Source: Bacteroidales bacterium (lineage in GTDB: Bacteria > Bacteroidota > Bacteroidia > Bacteroidales > Muribaculaceae). Taken from it: a stretch of 34,444 nucleotides of DNA. Where the stretch lies: positions 1 to 34,444 of the forward strand of contig JAQXVL010000098.1 in assembly GCA_029224905.1 (NCBI GenBank), read 5' to 3'. Shown piece by piece: positions 21,641-29,646 of the stretch (position 1 is the stretch's first letter; each line of letters begins with the position of its first letter). The notes below the pieces were generated by a model. That model did not search any database and was not told the DNA's origin. It saw only the letters and a list, made by a program, of their open reading frames with translations. Position numbers and translations under genes: made by a program.

Positions 21641-22318
21641 ATGGCAGTAAAACTACATAGAGAAGGCGCCAATATCATCGTAGCCCTATTTTTGATACTT
21701 GCAATGGTGAGTGTCACGGCATTCTTGTTTATCAAGCCGATAGTAATACCCTGGATAGTAGCGTCGGTATCGTTATTAGCCTTTTTGCTTGTGCTCAACT
21801 TCTTCCGCTCGCCGCTTCGCGACTTCAAAGGCAGCCGCGAAGGCGTCGTGGTGTCGTCGGCAGACGGAACCGTTGTAGCCCTCGAAGAAGTGTTCGAAGA
21901 CAAATATCTTCACTCGCGCGCCATTCAGATTTCGGTGTTTATGACCGTGTTTAACGTCCATGCCAACTGGTATCCCGTCGACGGAACAGTAGAATGCGCC
22001 GACTATTCGCCGGGACGCTTCCGCGCCGCATACCTCCCGAAGTCGAGTTCGGAGAACGAACACTCGTCGGTGGTTATCAAGACGCCGTCGGGACATCGCG
22101 TGCTCATGCGTCAAATCGCCGGTGCTATCGCTCGACGCATCGTCACCTACGCCTACCCCGGTTGCGAAGCCAACATATCGTCGCACATGGGGTTCATCAA
22201 ATTCGGCTCGCGCATCGACATATACCTGCCCGCCGACTCTAAAATATTGGTAAAAATCGGCGATAAAACAACCGGAGGAATCACCCCCATCGCTTACCTC
22301 AACAAAACACAAGAATGA
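21641..22318 (+). CDS. psd: Phosphatidylserine decarboxylase family protein
   Basis: MAVKLHREGANIIV..; FMTVFNVHANWYPVDGTVEC and the FIKFGSRIDIYLP autoprocessing motif. Confidence 0.92.
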   Translation: MAVKLHREGANIIVALFLILAMVSVTAFLFIKPIVIPWIVASVSLLAFLLVLNFFRSPLRDFKGSREGVVVSSADGTVVALEEVFEDKYLHSRAIQISVFMTVFNVHANWYPVDGTVECADYSPGRFRAAYLPKSSSENEHSSVVIKTPSGHRVLMRQIAGAIARRIVTYAYPGCEANISSHMGFIKFGSRIDIYLPADSKILVKIGDKTTGGITPIAYLNKTQE

Positions 22319-23025
22319 AACTCATACGCCTCATAAAGCAGCAAATCCCCAATACAATCACCCTGCTCAACCTCCTCAGCGGATGCTTTGCCATAGTTTT
22401 CGCATTCCGCTACAACGACACAATAGGTTGCCTAAACGCTTGGCAATGGGCTTTTGTCTGCATCGGACTGGCTACGATTTTTGACTTCTGCGACGGACTT
22501 TCGGCACGTCTGCTCCACGCTTACTCCGCAGTCGGCAAAGAGCTCGACTCGCTCGCCGACCTCATCAGCTTCGGCCTCGCTCCCGCCGCACTTGCCTACA
22601 ACGCAATGACCGCAAACGGCAGCGGTTGGCTCGCCATTGCCGCATTCATCACCACCGCCTTCGGCGCTCTGCGCCTCGCAAGATTCAACGTCGACGACCG
22701 TCAAACGACGTCGTTCATCGGACTTCCTATTCCCTCCAACGCAATCTTCTGGATTGGCGCAATCGCTTGGGTCAACGAGTTCGGCTACCCCGGCGACGCC
22801 GTGATGATAATACTCTCGCTTGCCACAGCCTACCTGATGGTCTGCAACCTGCGTATGTTCTCACTAAAAGTAAAGTCGCTTGCATGGAAAGGCAACGCCC
22901 TACGCTATACGCTCATCGCTGCCACCGTTGCCGGCGTTTGCGCGATTGGCTTGTCCGCCCTGGCTTTCGCGATTATCCTCTACATAATTTTGTCGCTCAT
23001 CGATTCACGCCGTGAACAATTGTAG
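22315..23025 (+). CDS. pssA: CDP-diacylglycerol--serine O-phosphatidyltransferase
   Basis: IPNTITLLNLLSGCFAIV, DFCDGLSARLLHAYSAVGKELDSLADLISFGLAPA (CDP-alcohol phosphatidyltransferase motif); ATGA overlap with psd. Confidence 0.94.
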   Translation: MKLIRLIKQQIPNTITLLNLLSGCFAIVFAFRYNDTIGCLNAWQWAFVCIGLATIFDFCDGLSARLLHAYSAVGKELDSLADLISFGLAPAALAYNAMTANGSGWLAIAAFITTAFGALRLARFNVDDRQTTSFIGLPIPSNAIFWIGAIAWVNEFGYPGDAVMIILSLATAYLMVCNLRMFSLKVKSLAWKGNALRYTLIAATVAGVCAIGLSALAFAIILYIILSLIDSRREQL

Positions 23026-23062
23026 CCGACAAAGTGTTATATCGGTCTAAACAAGTTTTGAA

Positions 23063-23389
23063 GTGGGATACATTCTATTTTTTATATTTTTCTTAGTTAT
23101 AGCATTCATCATTATGCCCTTGCTGCGCATAGGCTACGAAGCTTGGCGAATGCATCGCCGTATGCGCAAATTTTTCAGCCAAGCACAAAGCGCAGGGCAA
23201 CAACCACAACCCGAACAACCGCGTCGACGCAAGCCGGCAAAAGATAAAGTGGGCGAATACGTAGCCTTCGAAGAAATCCCCGCCGACGACACAACCCAGT
23301 CGCCCGAGAACTCCAACCACACCGACCCCGCAACGCCCCCGCGCCGCGACCCCATCATCACCGACGTCGACTTCGAAGAAATAAAATAG
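23063..23389 (+). CDS. DUF4834-like small membrane protein
   Basis: N-terminal TM helix (ILFFIFFLVIAFIIMPLLRIGYEAWRMHRRMRKFF), C-terminus DPIITDVDFEEIK; location after pssA. Confidence 0.65.
   Translation: MGYILFFIFFLVIAFIIMPLLRIGYEAWRMHRRMRKFFSQAQSAGQQPQPEQPRRRKPAKDKVGEYVAFEEIPADDTTQSPENSNHTDPATPPRRDPIITDVDFEEIK
23356..23389 (+). repeat. Candidate left boundary direct repeat (3' end of DUF4834-like gene)
   Basis: atcaccgacgtcgacttcgaagaaataaaatag, 33/34 identical to 29378-29411. Confidence 0.7.
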
Positions 23390-23428
23390 TAAGAGAGCAA
23401 ACAGTCTGCGCCTCGGCTCGACCAGGAT

Positions 23429-23641
23429 ATTCTCATCGTGTCGAAGATACGATGAGAATGAAAAGCCCCGGAGGGGCGCCAATTGTGGGTAACGCCGGGT
23501 TCAGTGCTGGAGGCACTTAACCCGGTGAGCGACAATGACATAGACACTCGAACCTCGAGAGAGGTTCGGTTGTGATAGCTGATGGGTTCTATACCCTTCT
23601 AACCGCGCGACAGCGCCTTCTAACCGCATCGAAGATGCCGA
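23429..23641 (+). repeat. 213-bp dispersed repeat, copy 2
   Basis: Colinear and same length as 28222-28434; contains hairpins ATTCTCATCGT/ACGATGAGAAT, GCCCC/GGGGC, GGGTTcAGTGC/GCACTtAACCC, CGAACCTC/GAGGTTCG. Confidence 0.9.
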
Positions 23642-23652
23642 CTGACATGACT

Positions 23653-23704
23653 TTGTCAATAATCCCCAAATTTATTTAGCCGAAATTGTCAATAATCGCC
23701 AAAT
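23653..23704. repeat. Pair of 19-bp direct repeats, 33-bp period
   Basis: TTGTCAATAATCCCCAAAT (23653-23671) and TTGTCAATAATCGCCAAAT (23686-23704). Confidence 0.8.
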
Positions 23705-23803
23705 CTTTAAGGTTCCAAGTCCAACTCAAAAACGCCCTATTTCATGCGCTGAGAACGAAAAATTCACCTAAAACACGTCGAGCGGGGTGCTTTTTCTGCA
23801 AAA

Positions 23804-23841
23804 ATGTTCCTTAAACGAAATACGATGTTCCTTAAACGAAA
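23804..23841 (+). promoter_or_regulatory. Perfect 17-bp direct repeat with 21-bp period, candidate operator
   Basis: ATGTTCCTTAAACGAAA at 23804-23820 and 23825-23841, just upstream of promoter-like sequence for 23898. Confidence 0.6.
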
Positions 23842-23897
23842 CCTCTTTTGCTAATCTTTGCACTAATTTTATGCCGTAAACAAAACGACATAAAACT

Positions 23898-24551
23898 ATG
23901 AACACCACATCGGCTCACACCCACATCGGCATTCGTCATGCAATTGCCGCGGCTCTGTTCTTAATAATGGCACTGACCACTGCCGCAGCACCGAAAGCAA
24001 CCATAACAAAGAGCGGCAACACTCGCACCGTGAAAGTTACGGCGCTGCCCGCCAACGTCGCCGAATTCAGCGCGCTTCGCAACCAAATCGGCACAAGCCC
24101 CGAAGGCGTCGTCGCCCTGCAAGTGCTTGCGCTCGGCATTTATAGCGAATACGGGCAATCGGTCGGCGAAGAATGTCTCGACATGATTAACACCGCAACC
24201 GGGCTGACGGCGCACGCTCGCGGACGTCTTCGCGAATGGTTCGTCAAAGGCACAAACGACCCGCGCCCATACCAGGCGGCTTCCTATATGGCAGGCGCTA
24301 CCGCCGACAACGGCTACAACCCCACTCGGCCGCTGACAATGGTCGTGACCATCGGCACAACACAACGCACCTCCGACGGCGAACTCATCACCGTGCGACT
24401 CCGCTGCCAAGGCTACGACAGTTCGAAAGACATTCGCATCACCGTAAAACGCCCCGACAGCGACCGATTCTGTTACATCAACGCGAACGGCTCGATGTAT
24501 ATGAAGGTGCGCGAAATTAAGAAAGGTACTACCTATAAAGGTCTTCGCTAA
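23898..24551 (+). CDS. Secreted protein of unknown function (possibly DUF6935-like)
   Basis: Signal peptide AIAAALFLIMALTTAAA; 217 aa; family guess from recall only. Confidence 0.65.
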   Translation: MNTTSAHTHIGIRHAIAAALFLIMALTTAAAPKATITKSGNTRTVKVTALPANVAEFSALRNQIGTSPEGVVALQVLALGIYSEYGQSVGEECLDMINTATGLTAHARGRLREWFVKGTNDPRPYQAASYMAGATADNGYNPTRPLTMVVTIGTTQRTSDGELITVRLRCQGYDSSKDIRITVKRPDSDRFCYINANGSMYMKVREIKKGTTYKGLR

Positions 24552-24563
24552 ACAAATCCGACA

Positions 24564-25619
24564 ATGAAAAAATCAATCATCATAGCGTTATCCGCACTAT
24601 TCAGCCTTGCCGGCACGGCGTGCGGCAACAAAGCAAAAGCCGAAACCGGCACCAATGCAGCCGCCGACTCCACAGTAACCGTCGCCTGCGACGAAGAACT
24701 CTTGCCTTACGTCTCGACGCTCGAAAGCGTTGCCACGACTCTTTGCTGCGGCAGCGAAGAATTACAAGACGGCATGTACGAAGTCTACCGAACCGCTCTA
24801 ACCGTTGACGACAAAATCGACCTCAACGCCGTCGGCTACACACTGCGGACAATCGGCGACGAACAATACCTGATAATCGGAGGCCTCAAGGATAGAGACC
24901 ACAACACATACAGCAGCAAAGCAAGTCCCATCATCAACCTCTATCGTCAAGACGGCGACGAAATAAAACTCATCCTTTCCGGTTACTATTTCCGAGACGA
25001 ATGGTATCTGACAAAAAACAACGAGCTATTCAACGTCGGCGCCGTGAGCGCATCTACCGAGATTACAGCACTCTACGACATCCGCGACGGCGAACTCCTC
25101 TGCAACCACTTTTGGATGCGATACTACGACCTACACACCATGGAATATACTTACTTCCACAGTTACGAACCGATGTACGAGCCGAAAGAAGGCGCAACGA
25201 AGCTTGACTGGACGGAAGAAGACTACCGGAACAACATCGAGTCGCACATGGAGCAGGCAGTCGAAATTCCGCTTACGCCGATTTCCACACTTCGTCCTCT
25301 CGCAGCCATTCAGGACGGCGACAAAGTGACTCTCACAACGTCGGCGGCGGTGTATAACCTGAAAGTGCTCGCGCTCAGCGACGCCGACTTCAGCGACGGC
25401 ATGGCAAGATTCTCCGAACGCACAGTGGCGACCAAATCCGCGCTCAAGCCCGGCGAACGCCTGACGGTCGATATGACGTTCAACGGCGACGCGCCCGAGC
25501 ACGGCGTTGAGTTTGTCGACGTACTTGGCCGCACCGTCAAGATGACAATTACAATAAGCGGCGACGACGGCTCGCTCATAATGTATCAATACTATTGCTC
25601 CGATTTGAACTATGAATAA
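24564..25619 (+). CDS. Putative lipoprotein, unknown function
   Basis: N-terminus IIIALSALFSLAGTACGNK with lipobox-like LAGTAC; 351 aa. Confidence 0.65.
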   Translation: MKKSIIIALSALFSLAGTACGNKAKAETGTNAAADSTVTVACDEELLPYVSTLESVATTLCCGSEELQDGMYEVYRTALTVDDKIDLNAVGYTLRTIGDEQYLIIGGLKDRDHNTYSSKASPIINLYRQDGDEIKLILSGYYFRDEWYLTKNNELFNVGAVSASTEITALYDIRDGELLCNHFWMRYYDLHTMEYTYFHSYEPMYEPKEGATKLDWTEEDYRNNIESHMEQAVEIPLTPISTLRPLAAIQDGDKVTLTTSAAVYNLKVLALSDADFSDGMARFSERTVATKSALKPGERLTVDMTFNGDAPEHGVEFVDVLGRTVKMTITISGDDGSLIMYQYYCSDLNYE

Positions 25620-26610
25620 ATCGACATTAACCATATTAATACTCTCAACAGCCGCAATGACAGCCTGTGCACACGCAAAATCCGGCGACACAGCCACTAC
25701 CGCCGACAGCATCGCCGCCACGGTCGAACCGACCGAAGCAGCGACCGAAAACGTGTCGTTCGAGTTTCTCGAGGGCACATGGCAACTCTATGACGCAAAT
25801 CGCGGCAACAAAAACATCACGCTGACCCTCGACGTCGACGGAAGCATCATCCTGTGGCAACACAACCGCCTGCCGAATATTCCCGGCACCGAAGTGCTCG
25901 ACTTCGAGCCTTTGGTTTACTACGAAGGCACATACACCCTGCAAGGCAACGACCTCAACTATTCGATGACGACTACCAACTTCGACGCCGAAGGCACCCT
26001 CCGACTTGCCCGCTCGGGCAACTTCCTGCTGGCAACGCTCTCCGACGACATCATCAACATTGCCAACAAAGGCACTACGCTGAAATTCTTCAACGTCGAC
26101 GAAGCCTATCCGGCACAACTCGGCGAACGACCGTCGGTGGTCGACATGCTTAAAGCCGTGCGTCAGTTCGTGTTCGACGACGTTGTGCGCGATGCCACAA
26201 CGCTAATCGTCGACAGCCGTCAGCCCGACCCCGACCTCGAGGCAACACAAACCATCGACAACGCCAACGGCTACATCGCCTACAACAGCGGCGGTGCACC
26301 GGCGAGCGGCATGGAAGCCTGCATTTGGCGCTGCAACGACGGCTCGACGCTCTTTGCTCTCAACGTGCTTGGCGAAGGCGTCGACGTCCGACCAACTACG
26401 TATTTTCGACTCTTCGCCTACTACCCCGAAGCGAAATGCATCAGAAGTCTCACCCGCGAAAGCGAAGACCTCTTCATGACACATCCCCGCTACAGCGGCT
26501 GCCTGCAACTGCCGCGACACGGCAAAGACATCAAAATTTGCATCTATCGACCCGACGGAACTATCGAAACCACCGAAACACGAAAGTGGAACGGCAACGG
26601 ATTTAAATAA
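25612..26610 (+). CDS. Putative lipoprotein with lipocalin-like region
   Basis: Lipobox-like AMTACAHAK; FLEGTWQLYDANRGNKNITLTLDVDGS resembles lipocalin-like domains; overlaps previous ORF by 8 nt. Confidence 0.6.
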   Translation: MNKSTLTILILSTAAMTACAHAKSGDTATTADSIAATVEPTEAATENVSFEFLEGTWQLYDANRGNKNITLTLDVDGSIILWQHNRLPNIPGTEVLDFEPLVYYEGTYTLQGNDLNYSMTTTNFDAEGTLRLARSGNFLLATLSDDIINIANKGTTLKFFNVDEAYPAQLGERPSVVDMLKAVRQFVFDDVVRDATTLIVDSRQPDPDLEATQTIDNANGYIAYNSGGAPASGMEACIWRCNDGSTLFALNVLGEGVDVRPTTYFRLFAYYPEAKCIRSLTRESEDLFMTHPRYSGCLQLPRHGKDIKICIYRPDGTIETTETRKWNGNGFK

Positions 26611-26628
26611 AAACAAATATTTTTCATT

Positions 26629-27084
26629 ATGGATAAAGAAATGTGGCTAAAAGCCAGAATCAACGCCCTTTACGACTATTTCGACCTACCCGAAAAAGCC
26701 AAAGCCGAAGCCGAAGAATGCTTCGACGGCATGCGCAAACTTGCCGCTGAATGCAACGACCAAGGCGAATTCGAGACACGCCTCTCCGGCTCGCCCCTCT
26801 CCGAGCAATACAACGGGCTTTTCACGAAGTTCTCGAAATACGTCAAACTCCCCGAAGGAACGCCCGGGAAAGGCGACGTCGTCAAATCGATTGCCGTCAA
26901 CACCGCCGCTTCGTCGGTAAAAACCATCGCTCAAAACAAGGCAAAAAGCATCCTCATCAACGCCCTGCCCGACGAAGTGAGCAACTGGCTCATCTACCGC
27001 TGGAACAACGTACCCATCCTGCGCGAAATCCGCTCTTTCTTCAACCTCAAAGACAGTTTCCGCCGTTGGTTCGGCAAAAAATAG
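26629..27084 (+). CDS. Hypothetical protein
   Basis: 151 aa ORF in the same-strand gene run, short spacing, no opposing better ORF. Confidence 0.6.
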   Translation: MDKEMWLKARINALYDYFDLPEKAKAEAEECFDGMRKLAAECNDQGEFETRLSGSPLSEQYNGLFTKFSKYVKLPEGTPGKGDVVKSIAVNTAASSVKTIAQNKAKSILINALPDEVSNWLIYRWNNVPILREIRSFFNLKDSFRRWFGKK

Positions 27085-27132
27085 AATTCATCGTTTTAAC
27101 ACCTTATTTATTAACCTAAAAACCAAAACATT

Positions 27133-27576
27133 ATGATTAAAAAATTCAAAACATTAATGGTCGCTGCTTTTAGCGTAGCATTGTTGGCAGTAGTATCGTG
27201 CTCAGGTGGTGGCAAAGAAGAAACACTTGCACCGATACCCTTGGAATTCGACCAAGAAAGTTTCACCGCAGCAAGATTGGTTATCGACTCGGTAAGCCCG
27301 ATAGGACAATCGTTCGGCACACTCTACGTTACCCTGGCAAAACCGCTCGTAAAGAAAGGCTATTCAGAACCGTCAATCCAAATGTACGTCTATGATGCCA
27401 ACGGCGAATCCGTAAGCTACGGTGGAATGTGCGAACTTTTCTCTGAGATTCAAGAAATGACCGGCAAAGCTCCGCAAAACGTTGAAGGCGAAGAAATCGC
27501 AATCCCCTACGACGGTATGCTCGACCGCGGCATCAAGGACTACGGTGCTGTAAAATTAGTCGTAGAACCAAGATAA
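27133..27576 (+). CDS. Putative lipoprotein
   Basis: LMVAAFSVALLAVVSCSGGGKEE lipobox. Confidence 0.7.
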   Translation: MIKKFKTLMVAAFSVALLAVVSCSGGGKEETLAPIPLEFDQESFTAARLVIDSVSPIGQSFGTLYVTLAKPLVKKGYSEPSIQMYVYDANGESVSYGGMCELFSEIQEMTGKAPQNVEGEEIAIPYDGMLDRGIKDYGAVKLVVEPR

Positions 27577-27586
27577 TAAGCCGACT

Positions 27587-28063
27587 ATGAAGATGTTAAG
27601 AACAATCACGGCTCTATGCTTGGCATTTAGCCTCTTCGCTTGTTCAGGCAATAAAACAGACGAAAAAGCAACAGAACAAACCGACTCAACCGCTATGACA
27701 TCAGAACAAGAAACCTCGGCTGTAGGCAAATACGAACGCGGCGACGAAGACCCCAATCGCGCTCGCTACGAAGAATTGAGCAAAAAACTCGCCGAAGGCT
27801 ATAAGCCCAAACAAAGCGACTATCAAAACATGCTCAACTGCGCAAGCTACGTCATGCACGAGATGGACCGCGCCAAGAAGAAACGCGACATCGACGCTTT
27901 GGTCGCTATTCCCGCCGACTATCCCTACGTCGACACATTCTTGAAAATCCTCGAGAAAGCATCGACCGGAGCCGACGGCTACGAACAACTCGACGCTACG
28001 CGCATGGATGGCTTCAAACGCCTCGCCGAATTCATCAACCAAACTGAAGAAGAGGAAGAATAG
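27587..28063 (+). CDS. Putative lipoprotein
   Basis: MKMLRTITALCLAFSLFACSGNKTDEK lipobox. Confidence 0.7.
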   Translation: MKMLRTITALCLAFSLFACSGNKTDEKATEQTDSTAMTSEQETSAVGKYERGDEDPNRARYEELSKKLAEGYKPKQSDYQNMLNCASYVMHEMDRAKKKRDIDALVAIPADYPYVDTFLKILEKASTGADGYEQLDATRMDGFKRLAEFINQTEEEEE

Positions 28064-28221
28064 CCGTTAACGCTCGGCAATTGTACTGCATCTACTAATA
28101 GCAATTGTCCGGTTATGCGGGTTGCGCCTCCCCCGAGCCGCAGCCCGCTTGCCGTTTCGTAACGGAAAAGCATGAATAATGCAGGTTGCAGAGCCGATGC
28201 AAACGAGGTTGCGACTCGGAC

Positions 28222-28434
28222 ATCCTTATCGTGTCGAAGATACGATGAGGATGAAAAGCCCCGGAGGGGCGCCAATTATGGGTAACGCCGGGTTCAGTGC
28301 CGGAGGCACTTAACCCGGTGAACGACAACTATATAGATTTTCGAACCTCGTGAGAGGTTCGGTTGTGATAACTGATAGGTTCTATAACCTTCTAACCTCG
28401 CGACAGCGCCTTCTAACTGCATCGAAGATGCCGA
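28222..28434 (+). repeat. 213-bp dispersed repeat, copy 3
   Basis: Colinear with 23429-23641, direct orientation; hairpin arms ATCCTTATCGT/ACGATGAGGAT differ compensatorily from copy 2. Confidence 0.9.
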
Positions 28435-28479
28435 ATAACCACGCCGACGGCGTCTACTATCACAAAGATGCCCGAGCTC

Positions 28480-28526
28480 GTCACAAACGCACTGCATTTT
28501 TTCATAAAAAGCAGTACATTTGTGAC
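28480..28526. repeat. Palindrome L flanking the abiE remnant
   Basis: GTCACAAACGCACTGC (28480-28495) / GCAGTACATTTGTGAC (28511-28526), 14/16 pairing; contains TACATTTG (-7-like) on + strand. Confidence 0.8.
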
Positions 28527-28546
28527 AAAAATAATACATTTATTCA

Positions 28547-28600
28547 TTAGGATTCAAATAGACGGGCTTTAACAGACCGCGCATTGCTTGATTCTATCAT
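28547..28600 (-). pseudogene. Remnant of AbiEii-like nucleotidyltransferase toxin: MIESSNARSVKARLFES*
   Basis: ATG overlaps antitoxin stop (ATGA, 28597-28600); SVKARL-type N-terminus resembles AbiEii starts; stop after 17 codons. Confidence 0.6.
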
Positions 28601-29166
28601 AGTTTTACCTGCAATATGGTGTATAGAATATTGTAAACTCTAAGTTGTTTCGCATATTCTGCCAACTTCGATATATTTCTATTCGGCAAACGAAGATAAT
28701 TATCTATAATCTCTACCATAACATCTATACCGATTTTATGTCGATACTTAACAGCATCACACACAGATCTTTCAACATCCGTTATCGTTAGCCTTATACC
28801 TTGGACAACTATTTGCGTCTTGCCAATATCAAGCAATTCCTTACGTTGGTATACAAGCGTAATATCAGGGAATACCGGCAAATATATTTTTCTGCTCCTT
28901 TCAACGGCTACATAGAAAGCGTTAGGTATCTGCGTCGTAAGATTATAATGAGTCCACGCTGAATAAAGGCAAACAATGCCGTCCGGGACTATTGACTCTA
29001 TATCAACAACATTTTCCGTTAGCGCTTCCGGATGTGCGTAAAGCCCGTTTCGGAGACGCACAAGGCGACCTTCTCGAGTTGCCCTAAGTATGCGTCGGTA
29101 CTCGATATTGTTGTTTCGATCGGCTCTTACTATACCATTCTCATTTTGTAGCATCTGTACTTTCAT
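28597..29166 (-). CDS. abiEi: Type IV toxin-antitoxin AbiEi-family antitoxin-like protein
   Basis: N-terminal winged-helix-like region (YRRILRATREGRLVRLRNGLYAHPEAL), SIVPDGIVCLYSAWTHYNLT, and ITDVERSVCDAVKYRHKIGIDVMVEIIDNYL typical of AbiEi-like proteins. Confidence 0.7.
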   Translation of the reverse strand: MKVQMLQNENGIVRADRNNNIEYRRILRATREGRLVRLRNGLYAHPEALTENVVDIESIVPDGIVCLYSAWTHYNLTTQIPNAFYVAVERSRKIYLPVFPDITLVYQRKELLDIGKTQIVVQGIRLTITDVERSVCDAVKYRHKIGIDVMVEIIDNYLRLPNRNISKLAEYAKQLRVYNILYTILQVKL

Positions 29167-29175
29167 TATTTATCC

Positions 29176-29221
29176 GTCACAAAGATACTGCATTTTTCGC
29201 AAAAGGCAGTACGTTTGTGAC
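29176..29221. repeat. Palindrome R upstream of abiEi-like gene, contains its -7 box
   Basis: GTCACAAAGATACTGC (29176-29191) / GCAGTACGTTTGTGAC (29206-29221); minus-strand TATCTTTG at 29180-29187, + strand TACGTTTG. Confidence 0.8.
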
Positions 29222-29318
29222 AAAAAAAAATCACATAGCTTTCGACAAAACCGCACAGCGAACATTGTCGGTTAGCCCCTGCAGTAGGAAAAACCGTGAA
29301 TAATGTAGGTTAACTTAG

Positions 29319-29411
29319 ATAGCCAAGAAACGGCGAGCGCCGCACAAGCCCACAACACCGCCCTACCACGACCCGATAATCACCGACGTCGAATTCGAAG
29401 AAATAAAATAG
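29319..29411 (+). pseudogene. Fragment of a DUF4834-like gene 3' end (IAKKRRAPHKPTTPPYHDPIITDVEFEEIK*)
   Basis: C-terminus matches PATPPRRDPIITDVDFEEIK* of 23063-23389; last 34 nt 33/34 identical. Confidence 0.75.
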
Positions 29412-29646
29412 TTACCGAAAAACCCGAACAATGTCGTTTTGGCGAAAAATGGCCCTAAAAAAAACACCTTTTGCTCGTTTTGCTGTAATTATATGCCGTA
29501 AATCAAACCATAATGGCATAAACCCAATCATTACAAAATGATGTGTTAGTGTTAAAAAATTGCAAGTAGTAACGCCAACATTCGTTAATCTCAAAAATTT
29601 TGCGTACATTTACCCCGTCATATCGCCGTAATAGGCTTTGTTGACA

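Noticed and set aside
23093-23547. Minus-strand ORFs MAPLRGFSFSSYLRHD... / MSMSLSLTGLSAS... (also 27979-28328)
   Set aside because: They arise from translating the dispersed 213-bp repeat, not from a conserved gene.
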